A DNA stretch of 64,000 bases. Origin: Lavandula angustifolia (taxonomy: Eukaryota; Streptophyta; Magnoliopsida; Lamiales; Lamiaceae). The notes beneath the pieces were generated by a model. That model made no database searches, was not told where the DNA came from, and saw nothing but the letters and a program-made list of their open reading frames with translations. Positions 36,750 through 48,599 of this stretch are shown piece after piece; position 1 is the stretch's first letter, and each line of letters begins with the position of its first letter. The position numbers were made by a program, and so were the translations under genes. The stretch is taken from contig CM054810.1 of NCBI GenBank assembly GCA_028984105.1, positions 31,645,386 through 31,709,385 of the forward strand, in the 5' to 3' direction.

Positions 36750-37910
36750 ATTTGGTCATTTGACTTGTTGCAATCAAATCTGCTCATGTTGGAAGTTTTA
36801 TGGTTTTATATTAGAAATCTTGGTAGTTTTGCATCACGAACTCAGCCCAGATTTCACGGTTGGATGTGCTGTAACTGTGATGGATCAGCTATGAGTATGG
36901 ATTTGATTATTTGAATGCGTGTTGCATCCAAAAAATCTGCTCATATGGAAAATTTATGGTTTATAGATCAGAAATCTTGGTAGTTTTGCATCACGAGCGC
37001 AGCTTAGAAGGGAGATTTTCGCGGTTGAATATGCTTATCTTACTGTGTTGCATCCAAAAATCTGCTCATGTAGGAAACTTTATGGTTTTTAGATTAGAAT
37101 ATATTTACAATGTTGCATCAAGAACTCAACCCAGAATGGAGAATTCGCGGTTGTTTTTCTTGTCATGAGCTCCTCTATGGGTATAGATTTGATTATCTGG
37201 CTGGCGGTGTTGCATCCAAATATTTGCTCACATATATATTAGAAATCTTGATGGTGTTGCATCAAGAACTCTGCGCATAATATTTCCACATATGGATCAG
37301 CTGTTCAGCCATGCGTATAGATTTGCTATCTGACTGTGTTGCATCCAAAAAGCTGCTCAACCACTCTGTTGAATCATTTAATTTTTGATGCCCAAGTTGG
37401 CTTACAAAGTTGATTGTGATATGATCATCCGATCCGCAAGGATCGTGATTTATAGGAAATTTTATGGTTTATAGATTAGAAAACTTGACAGTGTTGCATC
37501 AACAACTCATCTCAGAAGGGAAGTTATAGTGGGTTATGCTGTAATTGATAAGCTATGCATATAGACTTGATATCTGACTGTGTTGCATCCAGAAATATGC
37601 TCATATATGAAATTCTTTGGTTTATAAATTAGAAATCTTGATCATACACCAGAAGGAATATTTCGCGGTTGGATATATGCTTTAACGGATCACCTATGCG
37701 TATAGATTTGCTTATCTGTCTGTATTGCAACCAAAAATCTGTTCACATAGGAAATTATATGGTTAAGAAATCTCGATCGTGTTGCATACTAGCATCGAGA
37801 ACTCATCTCAGAACGGAGATTTCGCCGTTGGATATGCTGTAATGGACCAGCTATGTATGTAAACTCTGCTCAAATAGGAAATTTCATGGTTGAATGTGTT
37901 GATCTGTACC
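36750..37910. repeat. Degenerate tandem repeat in intron 2 of the U-box gene
   Basis: About eight copies of a unit of roughly 130-160 bp. Each contains TTGCATCCAAAAATCTGCTCA, GGAAATTTATGGTTTATAGA, TAGAAATCTTGG and GTTGCATCA.GAACTCA words. Copies start near 36765, 36912, 37038, 37210, 37337, 37581, 37724 and 37865. The copies are diverged and have no coding role. Confidence 0.8.
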
Positions 37911-38411
37911 AGTTATGCAAGATTTTGATTTCCATCTATGTCTATCTGAGATTGAATGAAATTGATTGTAGATCGAGTTACAGCGCGTGCAACTGAGACG
38001 GGCTAAAAGGAGAAACGACACACAAGACATGGAGCTAACGATGGACTTGATGGTGACGCTGTCAACCAACGACAGGAACGCCGACATTGCAAGCATAGAG
38101 AGGCTAGCCAAGAAGCTATCCTTACACACCGCTGAGGAATTGAAAGAAGAAACTCTAAGCATCCAAAGACTCTTCAAAGAAACAAGAGGCATAACTGCAG
38201 AATGCCAGCAGCAAGTCCTCAATCTCTTAGACAAATTCAAGTGTTTCGTGGGCGTTGAGGAAACTCAAGTCGCGGATCAAGAATCCGAACCTAAACCTAA
38301 ACCTCTTACGAGATTCACCTCCATCCCAAAAGAGTTCTTGTGTCCGATCACACTCGAGATAATGAGAGATCCGGTTATTATAGCAACAGGACAGGTATAT
38401 GGTATATAGTA

Positions 38412-38726
38412 CTCCCTCCGTCCCGTTTGAAATGATCCGTTTTTTTTCCGATGTGGAAATTAAGAAAGTAGATAATAAAGTATGAGATGAATAGATGATA
38501 AAGTAAGAGAGAGAAAATGAGTGAGAGAATGAGATAATAGATAATAAAGTAGGAGAGAGAAAATTAGTGATATAATTTCAGTAGATGATAAAGTAGGAGA
38601 GATAAATGATGAAGTAGAAGAGAAGATTGTAATTTTTTTGGAAATTTATTTCTTTTCCGAAACGGGTCATTTCAAATGGGACGTCTCGAAAAGGAAAATA
38701 GATCGTTTCAAATGCGACGGAGGGAG
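38412..38726. mobile_element. Stowaway-type MITE (intron 3 of the U-box gene)
   Basis: Starts CTCCCTCCGTCCCGTTTGAA and ends TTTCAAATGCGACGGAGGGAG between TA dinucleotides. An internal ATTTCAAATGGGACG suggests a second, nested right end near 38690. Confidence 0.88.
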
Positions 38727-38817
38727 TACTAAAGTTTCTTTTTGCTGGTTGGAAATGGATTTTTTTACCTTACTTGTTATGATTCTGCAGACATATGAAA
38801 GAAGTAGCATTCGGAAG

Positions 38818-39520
38818 TAGAGCCGGCAAAATGGGCCCGACCCGATGGGCCGGCCCGGGGTACCCGAAAAAAGGGTTGGACTCTGAAAATAGAAGCCCGA
38901 AGGTGTGATGGGCTTAAAAAGCCCGCCCAAAAAACCACGGGCTCTATGGGCTTTGGGCTAAAAAAGCCCGGGGTTTTGGGGCTAAAAAGCCCGCCCGAAA
39001 AAAATGCATAATTATTAGATAATATTAATATTAATACATAAATATAAATAAAAAAAAGATGGGAGAGAAAAAATTCTCAAAGAAAGATTCAAAATGCAAT
39101 TAATAAATGTTGAAACTTGACGATTTTAAATTGTTTATTGTCTTAGTTTGAATTTTTGTAATGTTTACTTGTATACGGCTTTGAATTTTGATATTTATTT
39201 GTACTTATATCTATAATATGATTTATTTAGTCTATTTAATCACTTCATAATTTATACTTTATTCAACATTAATATATTTAATTTAAATTATACATATTGA
39301 TTTTATTTTTATACAACAAATATATAATTATAAAATTATAAAAAATATTAAATAAATTAGTGGGCTAAGCCCGCCCGCCCGCCCGAAAGCCCGGGGTCGG
39401 GTTGGGCTTTATAAATCATGACCCGGTAAAGTACCGGACGGGCTCGGGCGGGCCCAAAAATTAAGTTGGCCCGATAGGCCCGGGGCTGGGCCGACCCGCC
39501 CGCCCATTTTGCCACCTCTA
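38818..39520. mobile_element. hAT-type MITE inserted in the U-box exon
   Basis: Starts TAGAGCCGGCAAAATGGGC; the complement of its right end reads TAGAGGTGGCAAAATGGGC. It is flanked by an exact 8-bp duplication TTCGGAAG (38810-38817, 39521-39528), the hAT signature. Both arms are built of repeated GCCCG/CGGGC words able to form a long hairpin around an AT-rich centre. It splits codons between SIRK and WLDS of the U-box. Confidence 0.93.
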
Positions 39521-40892
39521 TTCGGAAGTGGCTGGACTCCGAACCATACGACTTGTCCGAAAACGGGGCAGACGTTGGAACACTCTTCTCTAGCACCGAA
39601 CTTCGCCCTAAAAAACTTTATCCTACAATGGTGTGAGAAGAATGACTATCCCCTCACAAAGGAGGAGCCTAAAACCAAAGAAATCATCCCTCCCACGACG
39701 AATAACGAAAGAATCTCGTCGTTAGTACGGAGCCTCTCATCGAGCAAGCTAGAAGAGCAGAGAGACGCAGTAGAGGAGATCCGCATGTTATCGAAGGAAA
39801 GCTCGGAGAACAGAACCTTGATAGCTAATGCAGGAGGGATTCAGCTTCTAGTGCAGCTTCTTTCGTATCCGGATTCAAGAATCCAAGAACATACGGTCAC
39901 CGCCCTCTTCAACCTCTCCATCGACGAATCAAACAAGAAACTCATATCCGAGCAGGATGCCATCCCAGCCATAATCGAGATCTTGGAGAAGGGAACAATT
40001 GGAGCCAAAGAGAACTCTGCTGCATTCCTCTTCAGCCTCTCGATGCTCGACGAAAACAAGGTCAAGATCGGATCGCTAAACGGGATCCCTCCGTTAGTCG
40101 ATCTTCTAAGAACCGGAACTGTGGAAGAAAGATGCTGTGACTGCCTTGTTCAACCTCTGCCTCAACCCGGCCAACAGCGCGATGGCGATTGAGGCCGGGA
40201 TTGTGCTTCCCTTGCTGAAAATCCTCGACGACAAGAAGCTCGACATGAAGAACGAGACGCTCTCGATGCTGCTGGTGCTCGTGTCGAGCTCGGAGGGGAG
40301 AAGGGAGCTCGGGCAGCTGCCCTTTATAGAGACTCTTGTGCAGCTCATAAGAGATGGCTCTGCAAAGAATAGGGAGTGTGCATTGGCTGTGCTGCTGGAG
40401 CTTGGCTCCAATAATAGTAATCTTATTCTTGCTGCGTTGCAGTATGGTGCTTATGAGTATATCATTGATGTTTCTAAGAATGGGACGGAGAGGGGAAGGA
40501 AGAAGGCTAACTCGATGCTCCGGCTCACGAGCACGGCTCAAGAAATCCCGTAGGATAGGGGCGGATCCAGAATTTGACGGTCGAATTAATTGAACTGGTT
40601 TGTAAATTATTTATTTTATTATATGGAATGAAATATTTAAAACGAAATTTTGGGCTTCCCTTGAGTTCGTGCCGCACCTAATTAAGATTCACAGAGAAAA
40701 AATCGATCTTGATCATTTTGATTATTTTTTATTTTTTATTCTGTAATGGGTCTCTTCCGATAAGAAATATGTCACTAGACATATTTTTGGCTAATTGCAA
40801 ATTTTGGTCTTTTACTTTAGCAACATGATTCAATTTTGGTTTTGTATTATGTTACGTATAAAACCCTAACAATAGGATGGGGAATATAAAAG

Positions 40893-41187
40893 TTCTCTGT
40901 CCGTCCCAAATTTATAAAACTATTTTTTTTTCGTCTATCCCAATTTTATATATCTATCTGTAATTTTTTTATGTTTAATTGACTTTCATGGGTCCAATTA
41001 ATATGATAAATATATAAAAATACTATTTTATCCAATTTTTAACACAATTATGTCATTGATTTTTTAGTAATTTACTCTACTTTGCTCAAATTCTAATACC
41101 AACATTTATCTAACTTTAATAATATTAAAATTTTCTTAATAAATGTGGAAAAAAAAACGAAACATATAAAATAGGGGCGAAGGGAGT
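40893..41187. mobile_element. Stowaway-related MITE
   Basis: Left end near CTCTGTCCGTCCCAAATTTAT and right end GGGGCGAAGGGAG followed by TA. Its interior (AATTAATATGATAAATAT, TATTTTATCCAATTTTT) matches the element at 45485-45773, so both belong to one family. Confidence 0.75.
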
Positions 41188-41449
41188 ATATGTTTCTTCT
41201 ACAAAAATTACCCTATATTCTTAAGAAATATTGTATGAAAATTGCTCTTACTCCACCAATTCGTATATTTTCGGTCTATATTTTGATACTTAAAACCTAG
41301 AAATAATTTATAAATTTAAATTAATAAATCTGATACTTATAACATAGTACAAATCTTAACATTTGAGATATTATTAATTTATTAAAAAAATATATTCCTG
41401 GTAAGAAATTATTTAACACGTGATATAAAACCACCTGAGCGCCCTTCTT

Positions 41450-42405
41450 TTTTGAAAACCTCCTCCTCTCTCGCGCCGTCTTCCCCCCACCTACATCTGC
41501 TATCGCCGATCTGTTGCTGCCCTCCAAATCAACTCCTATGGTGAGTCTCCCTGCGTTTCGATATTTTTACTACCGCCGCCGACGCTCTTTAGCTGTTTTA
41601 CTTTCCAATTCAGTCGTAAAACTCCACAATTGAAATGATAATTTCGTTCCATCTTTTGTGTGTTTTTTTTTTTTTTTTTTGTAGTTTATGTTTAGGATTT
41701 TATCTGGATTTCCATTTTTTGGGGGGAAATTAAGTTTCTTCTTACTGGAATAATGTTTAGTTCTTGAATTGGGGTGTTATGCGAGCCTTGTTTTCTTCCC
41801 CCTTCGAAATTGAATTGGTTTTGAAATGACTTTTCTAATTTAGAAATATTTAAGTGATTTTCATCTGTGGAGAAAGTAGTGAGCTAGCTATTAGTAGTAT
41901 TTGTTTTACTTTATAGGTCTTAGTTTGATGATTGGTCAATTTTATATAATTTTTTTGTTCTGGTAGGAAGCTGAGCAATTAATATAGTGTCAAATTGGCT
42001 GATTTTCTATCATCCTGATCTGTATTATGAAGATGGAATTTCTGAGGGTTGGCTAACTATTGGTGGTTGCTTTTTTTTTACTATAATTATTTTGGGATGA
42101 AACTTGAATTACTGGTGGAAATGGTTGTACTAGTACTCTATTTAGCTCCTCAAATTTGGTACTGGTAGCTACATTTGTTCTGTTTTGTGAATTTGTTATA
42201 GTTATAGAACGAACAACATTCGTTAATTTCGTAAAATCACTCACTATGAGGACGTAGGCTATTGAAATAATATAAATTTATGTAGTAGATACAAGGTTTT
42301 ATCAGTAGCATCTGACTTATGAAAACTTTTGCTGCATATCAGTGCTTAGGTTTGGATATCTTGTGGAAATAATTCCGAGCAGGCGCACTCGTATTCATTT
42401 CCGTG
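41450..42405 (+). other. 5' leader region with a 5'UTR intron
   Basis: A pyrimidine-rich leader (CCTCCTCTCTCGCGCCG) runs into a donor (CTATG|GTGAGT) at about 41540. A likely acceptor (GCATATCAG|TG) sits near 42340, ahead of the coding ATG. The intron of about 0.8 kb starts with a C/T-rich stretch, as intron-mediated-enhancement leaders do. The ATG just before the donor would open a very short upstream frame. Confidence 0.55.
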
Positions 42406-44026
42406 ATGATCAACACTGAACGTAATGCTAATGGAATATCTGGTGGTGGGACTGCCACTCCTGGTTCTGTGAAAAAGACGGCCCTGAGAGATGTGCAGAA
42501 CGAAAATGCAGGATCAGTCCATAAGCAGCAAGACAATTTACCTCCTGCTGGAGGGAAATCCAGTGGTGACACGGTTAAAGTTTGTGGAAACAAAAGACTT
42601 ACTCCAGAGCAGCCCTCAAGTTCCCAAGGTCTCCCGTACTCAGCCTACAACGGTGCAAACGAGAATGTCATGAATGCTCGTAGGAGATTTGAGCTAGAAC
42701 TTGGGATGGGGAGACTTCAAAACAATGTCGAGAAGAAGCTTTCAAGTTATACAGAAGCAAAGAACGTAGTGGGTCAACTGCGGCAAGATATCACTCAGAA
42801 GCCACTGAAGGATTATCTTCATCAACCTCCAGTAGCAGCGCCAAATAACCCGAAACCAATCATGGCGTTTTCAAGTAGTGTCCCGTCGGTGCCTAATCCT
42901 TTGGGCAAACACAACCATAGCACTCCAGTTCCCAAGGAGCTTCCTCATACTATTGATTTCAAGAGCACCAATGATCTGCTAAGAGCAGAAACAGAACGAT
43001 TCATCCATCTCCAGAAGTTTCTGAAGCAATGTGATGAAGCCAACCAGAGAGACTACACTCGGAGTGAGTTATTTCTCTTCCATCTGTACAGTAGATGTAT
43101 AATCTATGTGATATGTCAACTGACAGACTGCTTATTTGGTGTGACTCAGCACTTATGCATCTACCCCCTCAGAGCTTAGTAAGCATGCTGTCGAGTTGGA
43201 GAAAAGAGCAATCCAGTTGACAATGGAGGAAGGTAGACTATATCGACTTTTTGACCATTTTAGTTGCATACATGGATGTATTTCTCCAAGAAATTTTGAG
43301 CAGTGAAATCACTGAAATGCGACGTAATTATCTACTACCTCCGTCCCAATATTTGTGGCTCAATTGGTTTCGGCACGGAAATCTAGAAAGTGGTGTTATG
43401 TGGTGTAGATTGTTTGACTTTTTGGTAGTTAATTTTAGTCCACACAATCATTACATTTTTTAAAAGTGGGCCATAAATATTGAGATATCTATTTCGGGAA
43501 AGTGAGCCACAAATATTGGGACCGAAGGAGTATAATATAACCTTGATGTTCTTGTTATAATCTCCTCTAAGTCCCCTTTGTGATTTATTGGTCATTATGG
43601 CTAATATTATTGATGTCTGAATGTTATATAACTGGTTGAGTCGAATATCTGCTCTATATTTTTCGTATTGATTATCATCTAACGTTCTTATAATTGATTA
43701 CAATCGGCTCAACAGACGGTCACCTTCACCGCCTTCTTCCATGTTAAAAGCACAAATCTATTACTTATTTAGTCCCCTCTGAGAAATTGTTTTGCATTTT
43801 TGTCGTCCACACTGTTAGCTTTGCGTTTTCGCGTCGAAAAACTCAATATTTGTGTGTTATTTTGTTCTCGAGTAGTTTTCTCACTCATCCACTAGATACT
43901 CAGAGCTTCTGTATACCTTTGTTTATTGCAGGCAACGAGATGCAGAGGATGAAGGCGTTGAATATTTTCATCAAACCTTCGGGTAAAAACTTGTCGAGCC
44001 AGTTACTGCAAGCGAACAAACGTTAA
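42406..44026 (+). CDS. Conserved plant protein of unknown function
   Basis: Three coding exons: 42406-43063, 43150-43232 and 43932-44026, about 278 residues. The N-terminal half is Ser/Pro/Asn-rich and low in order (GGGTATPGSVKKTALRDVQNE). The middle has ARRRFELELGMGRLQNNVEKK. A charged helical C-terminus (LLRAETERFIHLQKFLKQCDE, ELSKHAVELEKRAIQLTMEEG, NEMQRMKALNIFIKPS) is the conserved part as I remember similar unnamed plant proteins. Frame continuity through all exons needs one more C in the C5 run at 43164-43168, a typical homopolymer error. The ATG at 42406 follows an upstream 5'UTR intron. No enzyme motif, signal peptide or membrane segment is seen. Intron 2 holds a MITE. Confidence 0.8.
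43335..43530. mobile_element. Stowaway-type MITE in intron 2 of the unknown-function gene
   Basis: Starts CTACCTCCGTCCCAATATTTG and ends CAAATATTGGGACCGAAGGAG, flanked by TA on both sides. Confidence 0.88.
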
Positions 44027-44402
44027 CTGGTGAGGCTTGTCGAAACCTTTCGTGTTGCTCAAGGGATTTGTAGGGGTATGTATTGCTTTCCAACACTAGC
44101 TAATAGCAATCTCTATGCTTCTTTGCCTTCACTATGTGCCGCCTATCCATATCCTTACTGACTCATCATTTTCTGATTAGGCCCATGTAAAACTAAGATC
44201 AGCAGCAATTACTTGTAGTTATCTTCTGCAATCATTTGATGTTCTTTAGGAAATAAACATTTAGTAGAATGTAAGCTTTGTGTTTGTTCTTCCTCTTGGA
44301 TCATTAAACTTTTCCACTTTTTTTGACTTTCTAAGTTTCAACTTCTTCTTTATCATGTCTTCTTTTGTTGATATAAGTCAACTGGTTTGTTATAAGAATA
44401 TA

Positions 44403-44640
44403 CTCCCTCCGTCTTATTCATACTGTCTTGTACTCTTTCCGTCCCACTCATCTTGCAACATTTGGGATTGGGCGCAGAGTTTAAGATAGTGGGTTAAAGG
44501 TGTAAAGTAAAAGATAATATGGTCCACTTGTTTAGGATGATTGTGATCCACTCATTTTTTTTCTATTTTAGGAAACATTGCAAGATGAGTGGGACGATCC
44601 CGAAAAGGAAAATCTTGCAAGATGAGTGGGATGAAGGGAG
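44403..44640. mobile_element. Stowaway-type MITE, possibly nested
   Basis: Two left-end sequences occur in succession (CTCCCTCCGTCTTATTC at 44403, CTCTTTCCGTCCCACTC at 44433). Two right-end copies of GCAAGATGAGTGGGA follow, ending GAAGGGAG-TA. This suggests one element inserted in, or partly duplicating, another. Confidence 0.75.
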
Positions 44641-44702
44641 TATATTGTATTGGGTTGGCCCCCTCATACTATCTCCTTTCCACAAAACGAAATAAAATAA
44701 TA

Positions 44703-44917
44703 CTCCCTCCGTCCCACTGATCTTTCAATATTTTATTTCCGGGTTGTCTCACTTATCTTGCAACGGTGTTTAAAGTATAAATAAATTAGTGGACCACAAT
44801 TATCTAAACAAGTTGATCTCATTATTTTATACTTTTATATCACTACTTTACATATTTACACTCATTATCTTAAAATCCGTGTTGGGAACTAATGTTGCAA
44901 GATCGAGACGGATTGAG
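44703..44917. mobile_element. Stowaway-type MITE
   Basis: Starts CTCCCTCCGTCCCACTGATC and ends GATCGAGACGGATTGAG with TA on each side. The interior shares CTTATCTTGCAAC with the preceding element, so they are related. Confidence 0.8.
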
Positions 44918-45484
44918 TACTACAAATCACGAATAGTCATGTGGGCCCACATCATTTACACATAAAAGTCAAGTTTCTTAAATTACGCATCGAAACTCTA
45001 CATGACAGTATGAATGTTTATGAATATTCAAGTATACTATGAAAGATGTGTGTACTTGTGTGTTATTCTAACGTTGGGCTAGAGTATTATATGTGATTAT
45101 GTCGACATTGTACTTATCGATCATTACAACCTACATACTTATTATACTCTTCTTAAATTGATTTTAATAATTTATTATATGAATATGACTTGTTCAAAAG
45201 ATAATAGCTGGCTACACTTGGAGATTTGATGGTTGAAAGGAACTAATTTTTTGCGAGTTCAAGTGGATGCTTGCGACATGTTTTGACTTGCATAATGAAC
45301 TCGAGATAAATTTGAATTTAAAGATTATGAAGTAACAAACAATTATTGAACTCGAGCTCTACTCAGCTTGGAAACGAGTTCGGGTTCGGGTTTAGTGAAC
45401 ACAAATACTAAGTTTTTGTGTAAGACAGGGCTGGAAAAAGGGAACTCCGGCTCTAAACAACATGAAAAATAATATATATGTTTA

Positions 45485-45773
45485 CTTTCTTTTTTCGTCT
45501 GTCCTAAATTTATATGTCTATTAACAATTTTTTGTGTCTAACTAAATATTTTCACTAACTTTAATACGTCTAATTAATATGATAATATAGAAAAAGACTA
45601 CTTTATCCAATTTTTCTAATAACAAATACAATTATGTCATTAATTTTTTTAGTAATTTACTTTAATTTACTCATATTCCAATGCCAACATTTATCTAATT
45701 TTCATATCATTAAATATTTTCTTAATATGTGTGAAAAAACAAATATGCATATATATATTCGAGACGGAGGGAG
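45485..45773. mobile_element. Stowaway-related MITE
   Basis: The right end CGAGACGGAGGGAG-TA is clear; the left end is degenerate (CGTCTGTCCTAAATTTATATG). Its interior matches the element at 40893-41187. Confidence 0.7.
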
Positions 45774-46099
45774 TATGATTTTTTTTAATCTGAATCTCAT
45801 AATATCTTGAAGATTCAGATGTATGTGAATTAGTGAAAGCCAAGATTCTCAATGGGTTATTATTATTGGTTGCTGGGGCTTTACATGGCTGGACTTATGA
45901 TTCTACAAGCGTTTGCATTTAATCAAAATATAAAATTTGTGGAATATAATCTTTGAAAGATGAAGTTTAGCAGGTCAATAATTCCTCCCAAGAATCCCAA
46001 AATATCTTATGCTATGTACCTACCCAAAATGTACCTTCACCAAATAGATTCCTCCTAGTTTAAAATTTCTACAAAAGTAAGAGAATATATATGAGAAAG

Positions 46100-46692
46100 T
46101 TGCGATTTTGGTGCCTATACTTTCACTTTTTTTGATTTTTGGTGCTCATTCTTTAAAAATTGCAATTTTGGTGCTCATACTTCATAAATTATTTCTGTTT
46201 TGGTGTCTCACAATTTAACATCTATTTTTAACAAATTAAATACACATTCTTATAATAATATTATTATCAAAATAGTTTAATAATTATATATATAGCTATA
46301 ACTTTTAGACCTCATTTTAACATTGTAATATTTGTGCAACATTAAAAAAAATTATTTACAAAAATTAAAATAAATTATTACGTTATTTTAAACATTGAAA
46401 ATAAAACATAAATAATTAACTATTAAATAAAATTAACATAAACTATTAAATTATCATAAACTATTATTTTAATAGTTTAAAATCATTATTATTATAAAAA
46501 AAATATTTTTTAAATTTTTTTACATAATCTTACAATTTTACCTTTTTTAAAATCAATATAATATTATTTAATTATTAAAATAATAAAAGACACCAAAATT
46601 GCTAGTGTTTCTTAAGTTTAAGCACCAAATATACAGCTTTTGAAGTAAGTACACCAAAACTCAAAAATTTTGAAAGTTTAGACATCAAAATG
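46100..46692. mobile_element. Non-autonomous element with long inverted arms
   Basis: The left arm repeats GATTTTGGTGCCTATAC, TTGGTGCTCAT and TTTTGGTGTCT. The right arm carries the complements (GACACCAAAATTG, GCACCAAATATAC, ACACCAAAACT, GACATCAAAATGG) in reversed order. The centre is extremely AT-rich and non-coding. Its design resembles the element at 26047-26552. Confidence 0.65.
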
Positions 46693-46699
46693 GTTAATT

Positions 46700-47590
46700 A
46701 CTCAATATATAGAGATGAAAGATTTGATATGTTTACATCTTATATGTGATTTAAACTTAGGGACGGATTTAAGATTAAGATAGTTGAAATCTGCAATTTC
46801 GAAAGTTTAGAAAATTTAGAATCCTGGAGGGTTAAATAAATAAATTTTAGAAACTATACATAAAAATTAGAATTTTACACGACCTGGAGGTTTATATCTG
46901 TTATTTAATGATAGAAAATAGAATTTATACGGTCCTCACTCTGTTCGTAAATGGAGTAATAGTGAAATCTATAAAAAAATCAGCCGACGTGCAGCGAAGC
47001 TCGAGTCGTTTTCAGGGGGTTTAAGTCGATACAAAACTCTAGACAAAGGATTTATATAATTAAATAAGTACGATTTTAATAAAAAAAATAATAGTATTAA
47101 ACTGCTACTTGTTATCATATCTATTTCTAATTTATTTTTTTAATTATCATGTCTAATTTGAATATCTACTCATTAGCATACATGATAATATAAGGTAGTT
47201 TAATTATCCTTATAAATATAATTACCTATAATTCAAATAATTGTGTTGGTTGTGACTCATTTATACTTCAACAAGATCAATAATAGGATCACAAATTCTA
47301 TAAACACCATATGATAATTTATACACTAGGGTAGAATTCGAAAAGGGGGGAGTGAATCATGTATAATTGTAATTTTTAAATATTAATTTTCATATTAAAT
47401 TATATCCTTCCCCGCTTCTATCGAAATTGTAGATTTGCGGATTCTGACCCTCTTGCTAACTTAGTACTAATATGTATATTTTGGTGAAAGTAAAGCTAAG
47501 TTTTGACTAAGCAAGTTGCTTCATCAATCTTGTAATAAACAAGAATTAAACAAGAATTAGTAATAATGATGATGGTTATTACTTATTTTA
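46700..47590. other. AT-rich intergenic DNA
   Basis: No gene is visible. A 'GGACGGATTTAAGATTAAGA' block at 46764 resembles the ends of dispersed GGGACGGAT repeats. Confidence 0.4.
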
Positions 47591-47599
47591 TTTAAGGTT

Positions 47600-48560
47600 A
47601 TTCTCCTCTAAATACACCAACTTTTTTTAAATTCCCTTTTTGCACACGAACTTTCAATTTAGTTCATAAATACACCAACTCTTGATTTGTTTCAAATTGC
47701 ACACCAATCAAAAATCCGGCGATATCAAAGCTGACGTGTCATTTTCCGGCGTGACGTGATTGCTGACATTTCGGGTGAGTCATAATCAATCTTATTTGAT
47801 TTTCCAATAAATATACAAACTCTTTACAGTTTTTATTTTTGCACATGAACTTTAAATTTAATTTATTTTTACACACAATCGAAATTTAGATTTTTTCTTA
47901 ATTATTATTTATTTCTAATTAGATTTTTATATTGAATTATCGAAATCGATCAAAATAAATTGTTTATATATTAAATAGATAATTAACCAAACCAAGCTTA
48001 ACCTTAATTCTTTTATTGAGTGTTCGCTTGAATTTTTATAGTGAGTTTATTTCCTTGTATTTGATTCTTTATTATACATTGCCCAATCACCACACGAATT
48101 TCAATTCAATTCTCAATTTTTTAACCAAAAATAATCATAAAAAGAATAAGGGAGATTCGATTCCTCATGATTCTAAACCAAATAAATTAAAACATAATGA
48201 TTGATTCCATTTATTGAATCACTGTAATTTCTCAATTTGTTTCATTTTATTTCATCGAATTGACACGTTAGATTCGATGATCTTATCATCTTCTTTTGCT
48301 ATATCTCTTAATCATCATTAAAAAACATATATAATCGGTTTGTTCAACTTAATGCAATCATTCAATATAAATTTTTTATTACAAATAAATAACAATTAAA
48401 AATAAATAAATTTCAATTGTGTACAAAATAAATGAAATTTAAAATTCATGTGTAAAAAAAAACTTTAAAGAAATTTTGTATTTATTGAAAAATCAAATAA
48501 AATTAATTATGACTCACCTAATATATCAAGAGCACATTACGCTAGAAAATGTCACTTTAA
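47600..48560. mobile_element. Large inverted-repeat element
   Basis: The left arm (about 47770-47895) holds GACATTTCGGGTGAGTCATAAT, TTATTTGATTTTCCAATAAA, CACATGAACTTTAAATTTA and ACACAATCGAAATT. The right arm (about 48400-48545) carries their complements in reverse order. An outer pair of 'TACACCAACT' phrases near 47620 and 47690 belongs to the left arm. The interior (47900-48390) is AT-rich and non-coding. Confidence 0.6.
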
Positions 48561-48599
48561 TTTTGATTTTATTGAATTTTTAATTAATGTATAATTTAA

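Larger units (their letters stand above)
36156..40553 (+). pseudogene. U-box/ARM-repeat E3 ubiquitin ligase (PUB13/14/15 type), disrupted
   Basis: Exons are 36156-36440, 36533-36649, 37972-38394 and a last exon starting at 38791. The UND region has NLVRRLKLFLPLLEEI, the U-box IPKEFLCPITLEIMRDPVIIATGQ, then TYERSSIRKW and CPKTGQT. The ARM repeats have SRIQEHTVTALFNLSIDESNK and MTALFNLCLNPANSAMAIE, ending AQEIP. Such proteins transfer ubiquitin from E2s in defence and development. Lesions: a TAG stop at codon 16 (36201); a 703-bp hAT-type insertion inside the U-box exon (38818-39520) that adds an immediate TAG; one extra G at about 39541; and a net frame-shifting change near 40124, where the usual RGKKDA is shortened. 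The first two make it non-functional; the small indels could be consensus errors. Confidence 0.9.
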
